In this document: piece by piece, positions 53,411-62,562 of the stretch
Numbering within the stretch: the stretch's first letter is position 1
How the letters are laid out: every line of letters starts with the position of its first letter
Notes under the pieces: generated by a model
Database searches by the model: none
What the model was told of the DNA's origin: nothing
Seen by the model: the letters and a program-made list of their open reading frames with translations, nothing else
From: Winogradskyella schleiferi
Lineage (GTDB): Bacteria; Bacteroidota; Bacteroidia; Flavobacteriales; Flavobacteriaceae
NCBI RefSeq assembly: GCF_013394655.1
Contig: NZ_CP053351.1
Coordinates: 186,001 to 250,000 of the forward strand
Reading direction: 5' to 3'
DNA: 64,000 bases
Program-made: the position numbers and the translations under genes

Positions 53411-55432
53411 ATGATGCAAATAAAAAATATAAAATCTTTTGTCCTTTTGGTAATTACTTTAGTCCTAGGCTCAAATATAAACGCCCAAGTACATGACAAG
53501 TCTTGGCAAAACATGATTCATAATAAAGAATCGAAATGGTTTGCTACAGATGAAGCCAAACAAATAGCCGAAAATGTATTGCTTTACCAACGCGATATTG
53601 GCGGCTGGCCAAAAAATGTGCAAATGCACCATCCACTGTCGAAAGAACAAAAGGAAGAATTACTACTTAAAAAGAAAACAAACGAAGGTGCTACAACAGA
53701 TAATGGAGCGACCATACAAGAATTATTGTTTTTGTCTAAAATATATGGACAAACTAAACGCGAAGCCTATAAAAAAGCCTTTTTAAAAGGTGTTGATTAT
53801 ATTTTAGAAGCACAATATGATAATGGTGGTTGGCCGCAATTTTACCCTTTAAGAAAAGGCTATTACACGCACATTACCTACAATGACGATTCAATGGTAA
53901 ACATCATGAAGCTTTTGAAAGCACTTATTGACGATTCTGGCGTTTACACCATTAAACCATTTGAGGCTCAGCTACAAAAAATAACTACTGCTTTTAATAA
54001 AGGGATAGATTGTATTCTTAAAACCCAATACAAACAAAATGGTGTATTAACAGCTTGGTGTGCACAGCATGATGAGGTGACTCTAGAACCAGCAGATGCA
54101 AGGTCTTTTGAGCTAAAATCTTTAAGTGGTGCAGAATCAGCACATATTGTATTGTTATTAATGTCTATTGAAAATCCTTCAAAAGACATCATAAATGCCA
54201 TAAATAGTGCTGTTACTTGGTTCGAAAAAGTAAAAATAACAGGCTTAAGAAAAGATAGAATTTATAATGGAGTCGGTAAAATTGTAGATAAAAGAATGAT
54301 TCCAGATGAAACTGCACCAGCAATTTGGGCGCGTTTTATGAACTTGGAAGACAACAAACCTTTTTTCTGCGATAGAGATGGTATAAAAAAATGGAAATTA
54401 GAAGATATCGGAGATGAGCGCAGAAATGGCTACGCATGGTACAAAAGCGACCCACAATTGGTTTTAGACGCTTATCCTATATGGAAATCAAGTCTCAAAA
54501 AAAAAAGGACTAAGAAACATAAAGACGAATTAAATATTACGGTCGCTAAAGATGGCTCTGGGGATTATGTCAGTATTCAAGAAGCCATTAATAACACCAA
54601 ATCTTTTCCTTACGATAGAGTTACTATTCACGTTAAAAATGGGATTTATAAGGAAAAAGTTAAAATTCACGAATGGAATTCTAATATTCAGTTGGTTGGC
54701 GAAAGCAAGGAAAACACCATAATTACATACGACGATTATTTTAATAAAGTAGGTCTAGGCAGAAATAGCACCTTTTACACCTACACATTGTTGGTTGAAG
54801 CGAACAACGTAATACTCAAAAATTTAACTATTGAAAATTCTTCGGGTAGAGTTGGTCAAGCAGTAGCATTATCAGTGTTTTCAGATGAGGTGGCTGTTGT
54901 AAACTGTAAACTTTTAGGCAATCAGGATACCTTGTATGCCTCAGGAAAAGGCAAGCAATATTATAAAGATTGTTATATCGAAGGTACCACAGATTTTATC
55001 TTCGGAAGTGCCACAGCATTTTTTGAAAATTGCGAAATTCACAGTAAAAAGAACTCTTACATAACAGCAGCTTCAACACCAAAAGATTCATTATTTGGAT
55101 ATGTTTTTAAAGACTGCAAACTCACTGCAGATAAAGATGTAGATGAGGTTTACTTAGGAAGACCTTGGCGTATTTATGCGCAAACCGTTTTTATAAATTG
55201 CGATTTAAGTACACATATTTTACCTGAAGGTTGGCACAATTGGTCTAAACCAGAAGCTGAAAAAACTACGTTTTATGCAGAATATAAAAACTATGGCAAA
55301 AGTTTTAAACCAAAGAAAAGAGTGGAATGGTCGCATCAACTAAAAAAACGAGAATCTGAGGCATATACAATTAAAAACGTATTAGGTAACGATAAAAAAA
55401 CATCTAAAACAGAATGGTATGAAACATTTTAA
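53411..55432 (+). CDS. Pectate lyase PL10 - pectin methylesterase CE8 fusion
   Basis: A 673-residue exported fusion (signal 1-25, ending NINAQ). The PL10 part (about 28-350) has RDIGGWPKNVQMHH, EAQYDNGGWPQFYPLRKGYY and YNDDSMVN, then AWCAQHDEVTLEPADARSFE. A charged linker (about 355-375) leads to CE8 (about 376-630). The CE8 motifs are present in order: GRVGQAVALSV, LLGNQDTLYA, GTTDFIFGSATAFFENC (two catalytic Asp) and VYLGRPWRIYAQTVF. CE8 removes methyl esters from pectin and PL10 then cuts the exposed polygalacturonate, so the two steps are joined in one chain. Confidence 0.93.
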   Translation: MMQIKNIKSFVLLVITLVLGSNINAQVHDKSWQNMIHNKESKWFATDEAKQIAENVLLYQRDIGGWPKNVQMHHPLSKEQKEELLLKKKTNEGATTDNGATIQELLFLSKIYGQTKREAYKKAFLKGVDYILEAQYDNGGWPQFYPLRKGYYTHITYNDDSMVNIMKLLKALIDDSGVYTIKPFEAQLQKITTAFNKGIDCILKTQYKQNGVLTAWCAQHDEVTLEPADARSFELKSLSGAESAHIVLLLMSIENPSKDIINAINSAVTWFEKVKITGLRKDRIYNGVGKIVDKRMIPDETAPAIWARFMNLEDNKPFFCDRDGIKKWKLEDIGDERRNGYAWYKSDPQLVLDAYPIWKSSLKKKRTKKHKDELNITVAKDGSGDYVSIQEAINNTKSFPYDRVTIHVKNGIYKEKVKIHEWNSNIQLVGESKENTIITYDDYFNKVGLGRNSTFYTYTLLVEANNVILKNLTIENSSGRVGQAVALSVFSDEVAVVNCKLLGNQDTLYASGKGKQYYKDCYIEGTTDFIFGSATAFFENCEIHSKKNSYITAASTPKDSLFGYVFKDCKLTADKDVDEVYLGRPWRIYAQTVFINCDLSTHILPEGWHNWSKPEAEKTTFYAEYKNYGKSFKPKKRVEWSHQLKKRESEAYTIKNVLGNDKKTSKTEWYETF

Positions 55433-56198
55433 AATCTATTTTCTTTTAATTTTAGTGGTATTTCAATCGTGTAAAGAAGAAGAAAAGCCAGCTGAAACAG
55501 AACAAAAAAAACAGAACATTACCATTTATACCATCGGAGATTCAACGATGTCAGATAAAATTAATCCAGATGAAAATCCTGAACGCGGTTGGTGCCAGCT
55601 GTTACCACAATTTTTGAACGATAAGGCAACTGTAAAAAACCATGCTGTAAACGGTAGAAGTACTAGAAGCTTTATAACTGAAGGACGATGGGATTCAGTT
55701 TACAAGAAATTGGAAGAAGGGGATTATGTGTTTATCCAATTTGGACATAACGACCAAAAAATTACCAACCCTAAACGCTATACCAATCCACATACAGCTT
55801 ACAGACATCATTTAATAAGGTTTGTAACAGAAAGTAGAGAAAAAGGAGCCATACCAATTTTATTCACGTCTATCGTTAGACGAAATTTTAATGAAGAAGG
55901 AACTTTAATCGGTACACACGGCGCTTATCCTTTGGAAACGCGTTTGGTCGCACAAGAGTATGATGTACCATTTATCGATCTGTTGTATATAACCGAAAAA
56001 ATGGAAGAATCCTATGGCGTTGAAGGCTCTAAAAAAATGCATTTACATTATCAACCAAATGAAGTTTCATATTTTCCTGATGGGAAAGAAGACAATACAC
56101 ACTTGTCCGTTTTCGGAGCTACAGAAGTCGCAAAATTAGCTGTCAAGGCTTTAAATGAAAAAGTTGAAGGTTTTGAGGCTTTCACTAAAACAAATTAG
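55419..56198 (+). CDS. Rhamnogalacturonan acetylesterase, CE12 (SGNH) family
   Basis: A 259-residue lipoprotein (lipobox ending VFQSC) of the SGNH hydrolase fold. Block I is TIYTIGDSTMSDK (about 35-47, catalytic Ser), block II has AVNGRSTRSF with the oxyanion Gly, block III is QFGHNDQK (about 107-114) and block V is DNTHLSVFG (about 227-235, catalytic Asp and His). These match the CE12 rhamnogalacturonan acetylesterases. It removes acetyl groups so lyases and GH105 can act. Its start overlaps the end of the PL10-CE8 gene by 14 bp. Confidence 0.9.
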   Translation: MKHFKIYFLLILVVFQSCKEEEKPAETEQKKQNITIYTIGDSTMSDKINPDENPERGWCQLLPQFLNDKATVKNHAVNGRSTRSFITEGRWDSVYKKLEEGDYVFIQFGHNDQKITNPKRYTNPHTAYRHHLIRFVTESREKGAIPILFTSIVRRNFNEEGTLIGTHGAYPLETRLVAQEYDVPFIDLLYITEKMEESYGVEGSKKMHLHYQPNEVSYFPDGKEDNTHLSVFGATEVAKLAVKALNEKVEGFEAFTKTN

Positions 56199-56199
56199 G

Positions 56200-57114
56200 A
56201 TGACATTAATGTCAAAATATATACTGTTTATAACCTTCTTTTGTTTCCTCAGTTGTTTTGCTCAAAAAGACCGTAAAGTCATTCAACTATGGAGCGATAA
56301 AATTCCAAACGCCATAGAAAATTCAGAATTTAAAGAAATTGAAATCATAAAAGATTCTGTAGTGTCTAGTTTAGAGCAAGTCAGTATTCCGACATTAACA
56401 GTTTTCAAACCAGAAAAATCAAACGGAACAGCAATTGTTATTTGTCCTGGAGGAGGCTATCATCATTTAGCAATTAATAAAGAAGGTTATAAAGTGGCCG
56501 AATGGTTAAATTCACTTGGTATTACAGCTTTTGTACTTAAATACCGATTGCCAAAAGATGCCATAATGAAAGACAAAAGTATTGCACCACTACAAGATGC
56601 GCAACGAGCAATGCGATATGTAAGACGCACTGCTGACAATTGGAGTATTGACAAAGATAAAATAGGTGTTATGGGTTTTTCGGCTGGAGGTCATTTGGCT
56701 GCAACATTATCTACTCAATTTGATAAGGAAGTTTATAAAGTAGAAGATAAAACTAGTGCAAGACCAGATTTCTCAATATTGATTTATCCAATGATTTCAA
56801 TGGACGAGTCAATTACACATAATGGTTCAAGAAAAAAATTATTGGGAGAATCACCTTCCAACGAAGATATTGAAGCTTACTCTAACGAAACTCATATAAA
56901 TTCCGATACACCGATAACATTTTTGGTACACGCAACGGATGACAAATCGGTTCCTGTTGAAAATAGTATTCAATATTATTTGGGACTAAAAGAAAACGAT
57001 GTTCCTTCAGAAATGCATATTTACGAAACAGGAGGTCATGGTTTTGGTCTGGGTAGAGATAAGACTGCTCACCCTTGGACTAGAGCCTGTTCTGATTGGC
57101 TGAAGAACAAATGA
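56200..57114 (+). CDS. Alpha/beta-hydrolase esterase, exported
   Basis: A 304-residue exported esterase (signal about 1-21, ending SCFAQ). The oxyanion motif CPGGGYHHLAINKEGYKVAE (about 83-102) and nucleophile motif VMGFSAGGHLAATLS (about 156-170) identify the BD-FAE and acetylxylan esterase group. The acid is in HATDDKSVPVENS (about 243-255) and the His in GGHGFGLGRDK. It resembles the esterase at 45955 only at family level. ATG 56200 is used: it begins the signal peptide and lies one base after the upstream stop. A pectin deacetylating role is inferred. Confidence 0.85.
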   Translation: MTLMSKYILFITFFCFLSCFAQKDRKVIQLWSDKIPNAIENSEFKEIEIIKDSVVSSLEQVSIPTLTVFKPEKSNGTAIVICPGGGYHHLAINKEGYKVAEWLNSLGITAFVLKYRLPKDAIMKDKSIAPLQDAQRAMRYVRRTADNWSIDKDKIGVMGFSAGGHLAATLSTQFDKEVYKVEDKTSARPDFSILIYPMISMDESITHNGSRKKLLGESPSNEDIEAYSNETHINSDTPITFLVHATDDKSVPVENSIQYYLGLKENDVPSEMHIYETGGHGFGLGRDKTAHPWTRACSDWLKNK

Positions 57115-58133
57115 TTGGACACAATAGTGAAAATGACGACAATTTCTTTTACGATAATTAGTCTATTTTGATAAAGATGAGAAATTTCAAAAGTAGAATT
57201 TCACGAGATACTTGCTCTGGTAAAATTCAATGAGAATTGATGGATAGTTCTAGGATTTCATGTTATTTCAACGAACAAAAATTTGGTAGTTCTATAAGTG
57301 ATGACATTATTATTTGACAATTTTATGTTTTTCAGGATTATGTAGCTATTTGAAAATTGGAGAATACAAATGGAGGGCATCCAATTTTTATATTTATCGG
57401 GTCTTTTATGTCTTGAAAGTCCTAACCGATATCTTAAATTATGTAACGTGTTGAAAATGAATAATTAGCTTGTTATTTGGGCTTTTTTTTATTTCGTTTT
57501 CTCAATTTTATTCCACCATCCAGACCAATTGAAACAAGCTAAAAATTTTCTGAGGCTGAGTTGAAAATTTTATATACTTCTGAATTTTCAATCCATATTT
57601 TGTTTCCCGAATTCAATAATATGAATTTATTAAACTATATTTTATAATCAAATAATTATCTGCCTTCGAACGCTTTACTTTCAGTTTTTTAAGCTGTTTA
57701 TTGAAAAATTGACTATCTATATCGTATGCTAAATTCAGAATTATTCTATGCTTCCATTGCTACTTTTTAAATCTTTTGTTCGTCTTTTCAATGTAAAAAA
57801 TGCTATAAATATGGTTAAGTCATGATTCAATTTTATCATAATGGCCTTCCTTTTTACCTAGAATTATAGAATTGACCATCAGTTTATTAATCGCATTGAT
57901 CATTTATAATCATAGTAAAATCTCAGTATTTTATCTCATTAAAAGTTTAAGCGAACAAAAAGATACATTTTTAGCTTTTATGTGTATTATATTAACCTAA
58001 TTGTAATTTAACTTTTATTAACAGGGTTAAAATAATATATATATATGATAAGCATGATGTTTTTAAAAAGGTTGATTCTCTAGAACTTTGTACCCAAGAT
58101 ATTTTATATATCAAGTTAACATAAAAAAGTACT
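57115..58133 (+). other. 1-kb gap between the pectin and molybdenum-cofactor loci
   Basis: No intact gene longer than 60 residues is present. A probable decayed gene lies on the minus strand at about 57510-57905. A short TA repeat lies near 58036. The pectin operon has no clear terminator here. Confidence 0.6.
57510..57905 (-). pseudogene. Probable decayed gene (unidentified)
   Basis: Reading the minus strand from ATG at 57905, one frame gives about 130 codons with only three internal stops before two closely spaced stops near 57510. Readable stretches are VNSIILGKKEGHYDKIE, HRIILNLAYDIDSQFFNKQL and FSLFQLVWMVE. Stops are expected more often than this in such AT-rich DNA. I do not recognise the protein. 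Chance cannot be excluded. Confidence 0.35.
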
Positions 58134-58700
58134 ATGAAACATATATCAGCTTACCCAACAATATGGCAAACAATGCCTTATGCATTATATATGATAGATC
58201 AATTGGAAAACGAAAGTCGTAAAGCCACGAAGGATATCATATTGAAGAATGATGATATTTTGAAAAAAGAAATTTCTGAAATGACACTTAATGTTAGAGC
58301 AATTTCAGTTTTAGATAAACAGAGGAATGAGCATACAGTAACTGATTTTAAGCAACAAATTTTAAATCTAAAAGGCATGTATACAGGAGTTTTTCTTAGG
58401 TCTAAAAACGGACTTAATCTTGTAGCTGGTGAATATACAACAGTTAGATTCTATCTAGGCGATAACCAAAACAGTGTCATTACCAAAGATAGACATATTG
58501 AAAGCATACACGGTTTTAGTTGCTTGGATTTTGAAATTGAAGATGGATTAAAAATTACCCACAATAATTCTAACGAGATTACGCTAAGATTTGATTTTAT
58601 CCCTTATAGTTTTATGAGCAATTTTAAATCTATAAAAGATTTCTTTAAAAAACAGCAACAGGTATTTTCTTCTAAATTAAAAGGAAGTCTTGAGAGTTAA
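58134..58700 (+). CDS. Unrecognised 188-residue cytoplasmic protein
   Basis: I do not recognise this protein. It has no signal peptide or transmembrane segment. Residues 15-95 look helical and charged (YALYMIDQLENESRKATKDI), and the rest looks like a beta-rich domain (FLRSKNGLNLVAGEYTTVRF and LDFEIEDGLKITHNNSNEIT) ending in a basic helix. The codon use and the open frame of 188 codons in AT-rich DNA argue that it is real. It stands alone between a non-coding kilobase on the left and the moeA promoter on the right. Confidence 0.6.
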   Translation: MKHISAYPTIWQTMPYALYMIDQLENESRKATKDIILKNDDILKKEISEMTLNVRAISVLDKQRNEHTVTDFKQQILNLKGMYTGVFLRSKNGLNLVAGEYTTVRFYLGDNQNSVITKDRHIESIHGFSCLDFEIEDGLKITHNNSNEITLRFDFIPYSFMSNFKSIKDFFKKQQQVFSSKLKGSLES

Positions 58701-58844
58701 TCTTTAAAAATTGTGGTACGTTTTTTAATCACTTTTTTGAAATGAGTGAGCATTTTTAGTTTGAGAATAAACTAACTCATCTATGTGCTATATCGTCATC
58801 ATGTTGCTTTTCAATTCGCAATTAAATAAAAATCATTTTTCTAA

Positions 58845-58875
58845 GTTTTATACTGCAAAATCTTCGTTATATTTG
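58845..58875 (+). promoter_or_regulatory. moeA promoter candidate
   Basis: TATATTTG at 58868-58875 fits the -7 consensus, with a T-rich -33 region around 58845-58849 at the right distance. The start codon of moeA is 24 bp further on. Confidence 0.5.
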
Positions 58876-58899
58876 GTAGGATATAACGCTTAAAGCAAC

Positions 58900-60075
58900 A
58901 TGATTTCAGTTAAAACAGCATTAGCTATAATTTCAGAATTTCCAAAAACATACCATTTCGAGGTGGTAAGTCTCAACGAGGCGCTTAATTTTGTGTTGTC
59001 TGAAGATGTGTTTTCGCCTATAAACATGCCGCCATTTAGGCAATCTGCAATGGATGGTTATGCGTTTAAATATTCAGACAAAGACAAGTATTTCATTGTT
59101 GGAGAATCCAAAGCTGGAGACTCAAATAATCATATATTAAAAGAAGGCGAAGCCGTCAGGATTTTTACTGGAGCTTTAGTGCCAGACAACGCGGACACCG
59201 TAATTATGCAAGAGCATGTTGAGCGTGAAGGCGACAAGATTCATATTCAAAAAATGGCATCACAATGTGCAAACATCCGTAAAACGGGTGAGCAGATTGA
59301 AGCAGGAGCCATAGCTTTAAAAAAAGACACTAAACTAAACGAAGCAGCAATTGGTTTTTTGGCTTGTTTAGGTATAACAACTGTTTCAGTTTATAAAACA
59401 CCAAAAGTAGCCATATTGGTCACTGGAAATGAACTGCAAAAACCAGGAATAGACTTAGAACAAGGTAAAATATATGAAAGTAATTCCATAATGCTTAAAG
59501 CGGCATTAAGGAAAGTAGGCGTAAAAGACATTGAAATCATTCGTGTAAAAGACGATTATAAAGACACGAAAACAAGTATAGAAAATGTACTGAACACAAA
59601 AGATCTACTATTGGTTTCTGGTGGAATTTCAGTGGGCGATTACGACTTTGTAAAAGAAGCCTTGTTGGAAAATGACGTCGAAGAGTTGTTTTACAAAATC
59701 AACCAAAAACCGGGTAAACCCTTATGGTTTGGAAAAAAAGAGAATACTTACGTTTTTGCATTACCAGGGAATCCAGCCTCTGCTTTGACCTGTTTTTATA
59801 TTTATGCGCTTCCGCTATTAAGAAAAATGTCAGGTTATAAACACAACCATTTACAGAAATTAATAGCGAAAAGTAAATCAGCTATAAAAAATCCATCGGG
59901 AAAAACACTTTTTTTAAAGGCAAAATTAGAAGGGGGTTCTGTAGAAGTGCTTCACGGTCAAAGTTCAGCAATGCTATATACTTATGCTTTGAGCAATGCC
60001 TTAATATGTGTGGACTTTGAAACAGCTGAAGTTAAAATAGGAGATGAAGTGGAATGCATAAAACTAGAGTTATAA
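58900..60075 (+). CDS. moeA: Molybdopterin molybdotransferase MoeA
   Basis: A 391-residue enzyme that inserts molybdate into adenylylated molybdopterin. Family motifs are PPFRQSAMDGYAFK (about 43-56), IFTGALVPDNADTVIMQEHV (about 88-107), LLVSGGISVGDYDFVKEAL (about 229-247) and the late KPGKPLWFG and ALPGNPASALTC. The length is close to E. coli MoeA (411). It is the first gene of a cofactor operon; the next start codon overlaps its stop (TAATG). Confidence 0.95.
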   Translation: MISVKTALAIISEFPKTYHFEVVSLNEALNFVLSEDVFSPINMPPFRQSAMDGYAFKYSDKDKYFIVGESKAGDSNNHILKEGEAVRIFTGALVPDNADTVIMQEHVEREGDKIHIQKMASQCANIRKTGEQIEAGAIALKKDTKLNEAAIGFLACLGITTVSVYKTPKVAILVTGNELQKPGIDLEQGKIYESNSIMLKAALRKVGVKDIEIIRVKDDYKDTKTSIENVLNTKDLLLVSGGISVGDYDFVKEALLENDVEELFYKINQKPGKPLWFGKKENTYVFALPGNPASALTCFYIYALPLLRKMSGYKHNHLQKLIAKSKSAIKNPSGKTLFLKAKLEGGSVEVLHGQSSAMLYTYALSNALICVDFETAEVKIGDEVECIKLEL

Positions 60076-60404
60076 TGGAAATAAAATCTAGACTTTGGAT
60101 AGAAAAAGAGGGCCAACCATTTATAGGTTACGGACGCATTAAATTATTGAAAGCTGTCGATAAAACAGCCTCTATAAGTGCAGCTGCAAAAACATTAAAA
60201 ATGTCCTATAAAAAAGCATGGAACTTACTCAATGAGATAGAAACTTTGGCGGATCAACCTGTTTTGGTAACGAACATAGGTGGAAAAAATGGCGGCGGAA
60301 CAAAAGTTACAGAGTATGGGAAATCCTTAATTCGTCAATTTGAAACGCTAAATGAAAACTGTATCGATTTTTTAGAAGAGCAATATAAAAAGTTAACGCT
60401 ATGA
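60075..60404 (+). CDS. ModE-like winged-helix DNA-binding protein
   Basis: A 109-residue protein equal to the N-terminal DNA-binding domain of ModE. It begins SRLWIEKEGQPFIGYGRIKL and the helix-turn-helix is SISAAAKTLKMSYKKAWNLL (about 36-55). The C-terminal molybdate-binding (Mop) domains of classical ModE are missing, so it is either a truncated regulator or senses molybdate another way. It may control this cofactor operon. ATG 60075 overlaps the stop of moeA by 1 bp, and the next gene overlaps its end by 4 bp. Confidence 0.85.
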   Translation: MEIKSRLWIEKEGQPFIGYGRIKLLKAVDKTASISAAAKTLKMSYKKAWNLLNEIETLADQPVLVTNIGGKNGGGTKVTEYGKSLIRQFETLNENCIDFLEEQYKKLTL

Positions 60405-61144
60405 ATGAAATGGCACCAGAAATATGGGTCTTTTTTTCCGTGGCATTAATAGGCATTGCGTTTCTTTATGCCAGTGTCGGACATGGAGGTGCAAGTGGCT
60501 ACATTGCACTGATGGCAGCATTTTCATTTCCTGTGGACTTCATAAAACCAACAGCATTAATCTTAAACATTTTTATTTCCGGAATTTCATTTTGGTATTT
60601 TAAAAAACACAGTCATTTTAATTGGAATCTATTTTATCCTTTTGCCATAGCATCGGTTCCAGCGGCATTTTTAGGCGGTTATATTTCTATTGATGCTCAG
60701 GTCTATAAAATAATTATGGCGTTTTTTTTGTTCGTTGCTATTCTCAGAATCCTGTTTTTCTCAAATGAAAACAGAGAAAACCAAACTCCTTTTAAAATCC
60801 ATCTGGCTTTATTCATTGGCTTTTTAATTGGTCTATTTTCGGGAATGATTGGCATCGGAGGAGGCATTATTTTAAGTCCTATCGTTATTCTATTGGGTTG
60901 GGGAAATATGAAAGAAGTGGCTGCTGTATCTGCGCTATTTATTTTTGCGAATTCCATTGCAGGTATTTCTGGTTATTCTTTTAATAATTACGTTGAATTG
61001 GATTCGTTTAAATTAATCCCAATAGCATTAATTGGTGGTTTTTTTGGCGCTGTTTATGGAAGTCATAAAATTTCGAATACCGTTTTAAAATATATTCTAA
61101 CCGTCGTTTTATTAATCGCCTGTTTTAAACTAACATTTATATAA
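60401..61144 (+). CDS. TauE/SafE (TSUP) family permease
   Basis: A 247-residue permease with seven to eight helices. TSUP repeats start with ASVGHGGASGYIALMAAFSF (about 24-43) and SGMIGIGGGIILSPIVILLG (about 147-166), the doubled GxGG-type motif of the family. Members move sulfite, sulfoacetate or other small anions. Encoded among molybdenum-cofactor and siroheme genes, it may transport sulfite, nitrite or a related anion; the substrate is not shown by sequence. The mobA gene starts directly at its stop codon. Confidence 0.85.
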   Translation: MNEMAPEIWVFFSVALIGIAFLYASVGHGGASGYIALMAAFSFPVDFIKPTALILNIFISGISFWYFKKHSHFNWNLFYPFAIASVPAAFLGGYISIDAQVYKIIMAFFLFVAILRILFFSNENRENQTPFKIHLALFIGFLIGLFSGMIGIGGGIILSPIVILLGWGNMKEVAAVSALFIFANSIAGISGYSFNNYVELDSFKLIPIALIGGFFGAVYGSHKISNTVLKYILTVVLLIACFKLTFI

Positions 61145-61723
61145 ATGCATACTAAAAACGATATATCAGTTTATATTTTGTGTGGAGGTTTAAGTACACG
61201 TATGCAAGAGGAGAAAGGTTTGGTTGTTTTTAAAGGAAAAACGTTTATAGAACATATTATTGAGGCCGTAAAACCCATAACCCAAAACATAGTTTTAGTA
61301 ACCAAAAACGAAAAGTATAAGCAATTTGGTTTTCCGTTAGTTGCAGATATTTATGAAAACAAAGGCCCTGTTGGCGCAATTTATTCGGCTTTAAATCATT
61401 CAAAAGATGAATTTAATTTAATTCTGAGTTGTGATATTCCGAATATAACTACGACGGTTTTGAATAACTATTTATTGAAAACTATTAGCGAAAGTGAAAT
61501 TTCGTATTTAGTGGATAATCAAAGCGAATATCCATTAATTGGCGTGTATTCAAAAAAAACAACTTCAACATTTAAAGATGCTATAGCAAATAATGAATTA
61601 AAACTTTTAGACTTAATAAAGTCTCTAGATTATAACATTATTACAATTAGAACGAAAGATAGAAACGCAGTAAAAAATGTAAATTCAAAAGAAGAATTAC
61701 AACATTTATCACTGAAAAAATAA
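61145..61723 (+). CDS. mobA: Molybdenum cofactor guanylyltransferase MobA
   Basis: A 192-residue nucleotidyltransferase that attaches GMP to molybdopterin. The nucleotide-binding loop is YILCGGLSTRMQEEKGLVVF (about 10-29), with the GGxSxRM.xxK pattern. The region ENKGPVGAIYSAL (about 74-86) and the metal-ligand Asp in LILSCDIPNI (about 95-104) follow. The length matches E. coli MobA (194). It indicates that at least one bis-MGD enzyme, such as a nitrate or formate enzyme, exists in this organism. Confidence 0.92.
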   Translation: MHTKNDISVYILCGGLSTRMQEEKGLVVFKGKTFIEHIIEAVKPITQNIVLVTKNEKYKQFGFPLVADIYENKGPVGAIYSALNHSKDEFNLILSCDIPNITTTVLNNYLLKTISESEISYLVDNQSEYPLIGVYSKKTTSTFKDAIANNELKLLDLIKSLDYNIITIRTKDRNAVKNVNSKEELQHLSLKK

Positions 61724-61737
61724 CATCAACCAATACT

Positions 61738-62322
61738 ATGGAAAGAAATGAATTATACCCAATATTTGTAAAAGTACACCAACTGAATGTGCTCATTGTT
61801 GGTGGTGGAAATGTTGGTTTAGAGAAACTCTCTTTTCTTTTAAAATCGAGTCCGAATGCCAATGTGGAAGTGGTTTCCATTGCGTTTATGCAAGAGCTAA
61901 AAGACTTGGCCAGCAAGCATCCAACGGTTCAATTAACAGCGAAAGCTTATGACATTACAGATTTGGAAAAAAGACATTTGGTAATTGGTTGTACCGATAA
62001 TCTGGATGTGAATTTACAAATCAACAAAGAGGCCAAAGCTAAATGTTTGTTAGTAAATATAGCTGATACACCAGACCAATGCGATTATTATTTAGGAGGC
62101 ATCGTCACCAAAGGTCATGTGAAAATTGCTATTTCTACCAACGGAAAATCGCCAACAACAGCAAAACGTATCCGACAGTTTTTAGATGATGTTATACCAG
62201 AAGATATCAATGAAATGGTTCTCAATCTCAACGAATTTAGAAAATCAATAAAAGGCAATTTTGAAGAAAAAGTCGAAAAAATGAATCAGGTGACGAGAGA
62301 CTTGGTCAATAAAAAAAAGTAA
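61738..62322 (+). CDS. Precorrin-2 dehydrogenase / sirohydrochlorin ferrochelatase (siroheme synthase N-terminal type)
   Basis: A 194-residue protein corresponding to the N-terminal part of CysG or to Met8p. The NAD site is LNVLIVGGGNVGLEKLSFLL (about 17-36), with the conserved Asp in VIGCTDNLDVN (about 81-91) and the motif GKSPTTAKRIRQFL (about 140-153). It makes siroheme for assimilatory nitrite or sulfite reductase. The uroporphyrinogen methyltransferase part is not fused, so it must be elsewhere. Location in a molybdenum-cofactor operon points to nitrate assimilation. Confidence 0.9.
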   Translation: MERNELYPIFVKVHQLNVLIVGGGNVGLEKLSFLLKSSPNANVEVVSIAFMQELKDLASKHPTVQLTAKAYDITDLEKRHLVIGCTDNLDVNLQINKEAKAKCLLVNIADTPDQCDYYLGGIVTKGHVKIAISTNGKSPTTAKRIRQFLDDVIPEDINEMVLNLNEFRKSIKGNFEEKVEKMNQVTRDLVNKKK

Positions 62323-62323
62323 A

Positions 62324-62560
62324 ATGGCAGTTATAAAATATTATGGTGCAATTGCAGAAGCAGTAAAATGTAGTGAAGAACAAATGGCTGTGGCAGATTT
62401 AAATATTTCAGATTGTATGGCGCTTTTAAAGGAAAAATACAATCTTCACGCACTGGAAGTTTCAATAGCATTAAATCAAAACTTAGTAGAAATGGACAGT
62501 ACAATTAAATTAACGGATAGTGACGAAATAGCGTTGCTACCACCATTTGCAGGAGGCTGA
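62324..62560 (+). CDS. moaD: Molybdopterin synthase small subunit MoaD
   Basis: A 78-residue ubiquitin-like protein ending in the required C-terminal GG (PPFAGG). MoeB adenylates this end and it then carries the sulfur for molybdopterin synthase. The start, VIKYYGAIAEAVKCSEEQ, and the DEIALLPPFAGG end are typical. It is followed 2 bp later by the moeB-type gene and then moaE, its two direct partners. Confidence 0.95.
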   Translation: MAVIKYYGAIAEAVKCSEEQMAVADLNISDCMALLKEKYNLHALEVSIALNQNLVEMDSTIKLTDSDEIALLPPFAGG

Positions 62561-62562
62561 TT

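Noticed and set aside
58036..58046. A short TA dinucleotide run as a possible functional repeat
   Set aside because: Only about five units in very AT-rich sequence; no reason to think it is more than composition.
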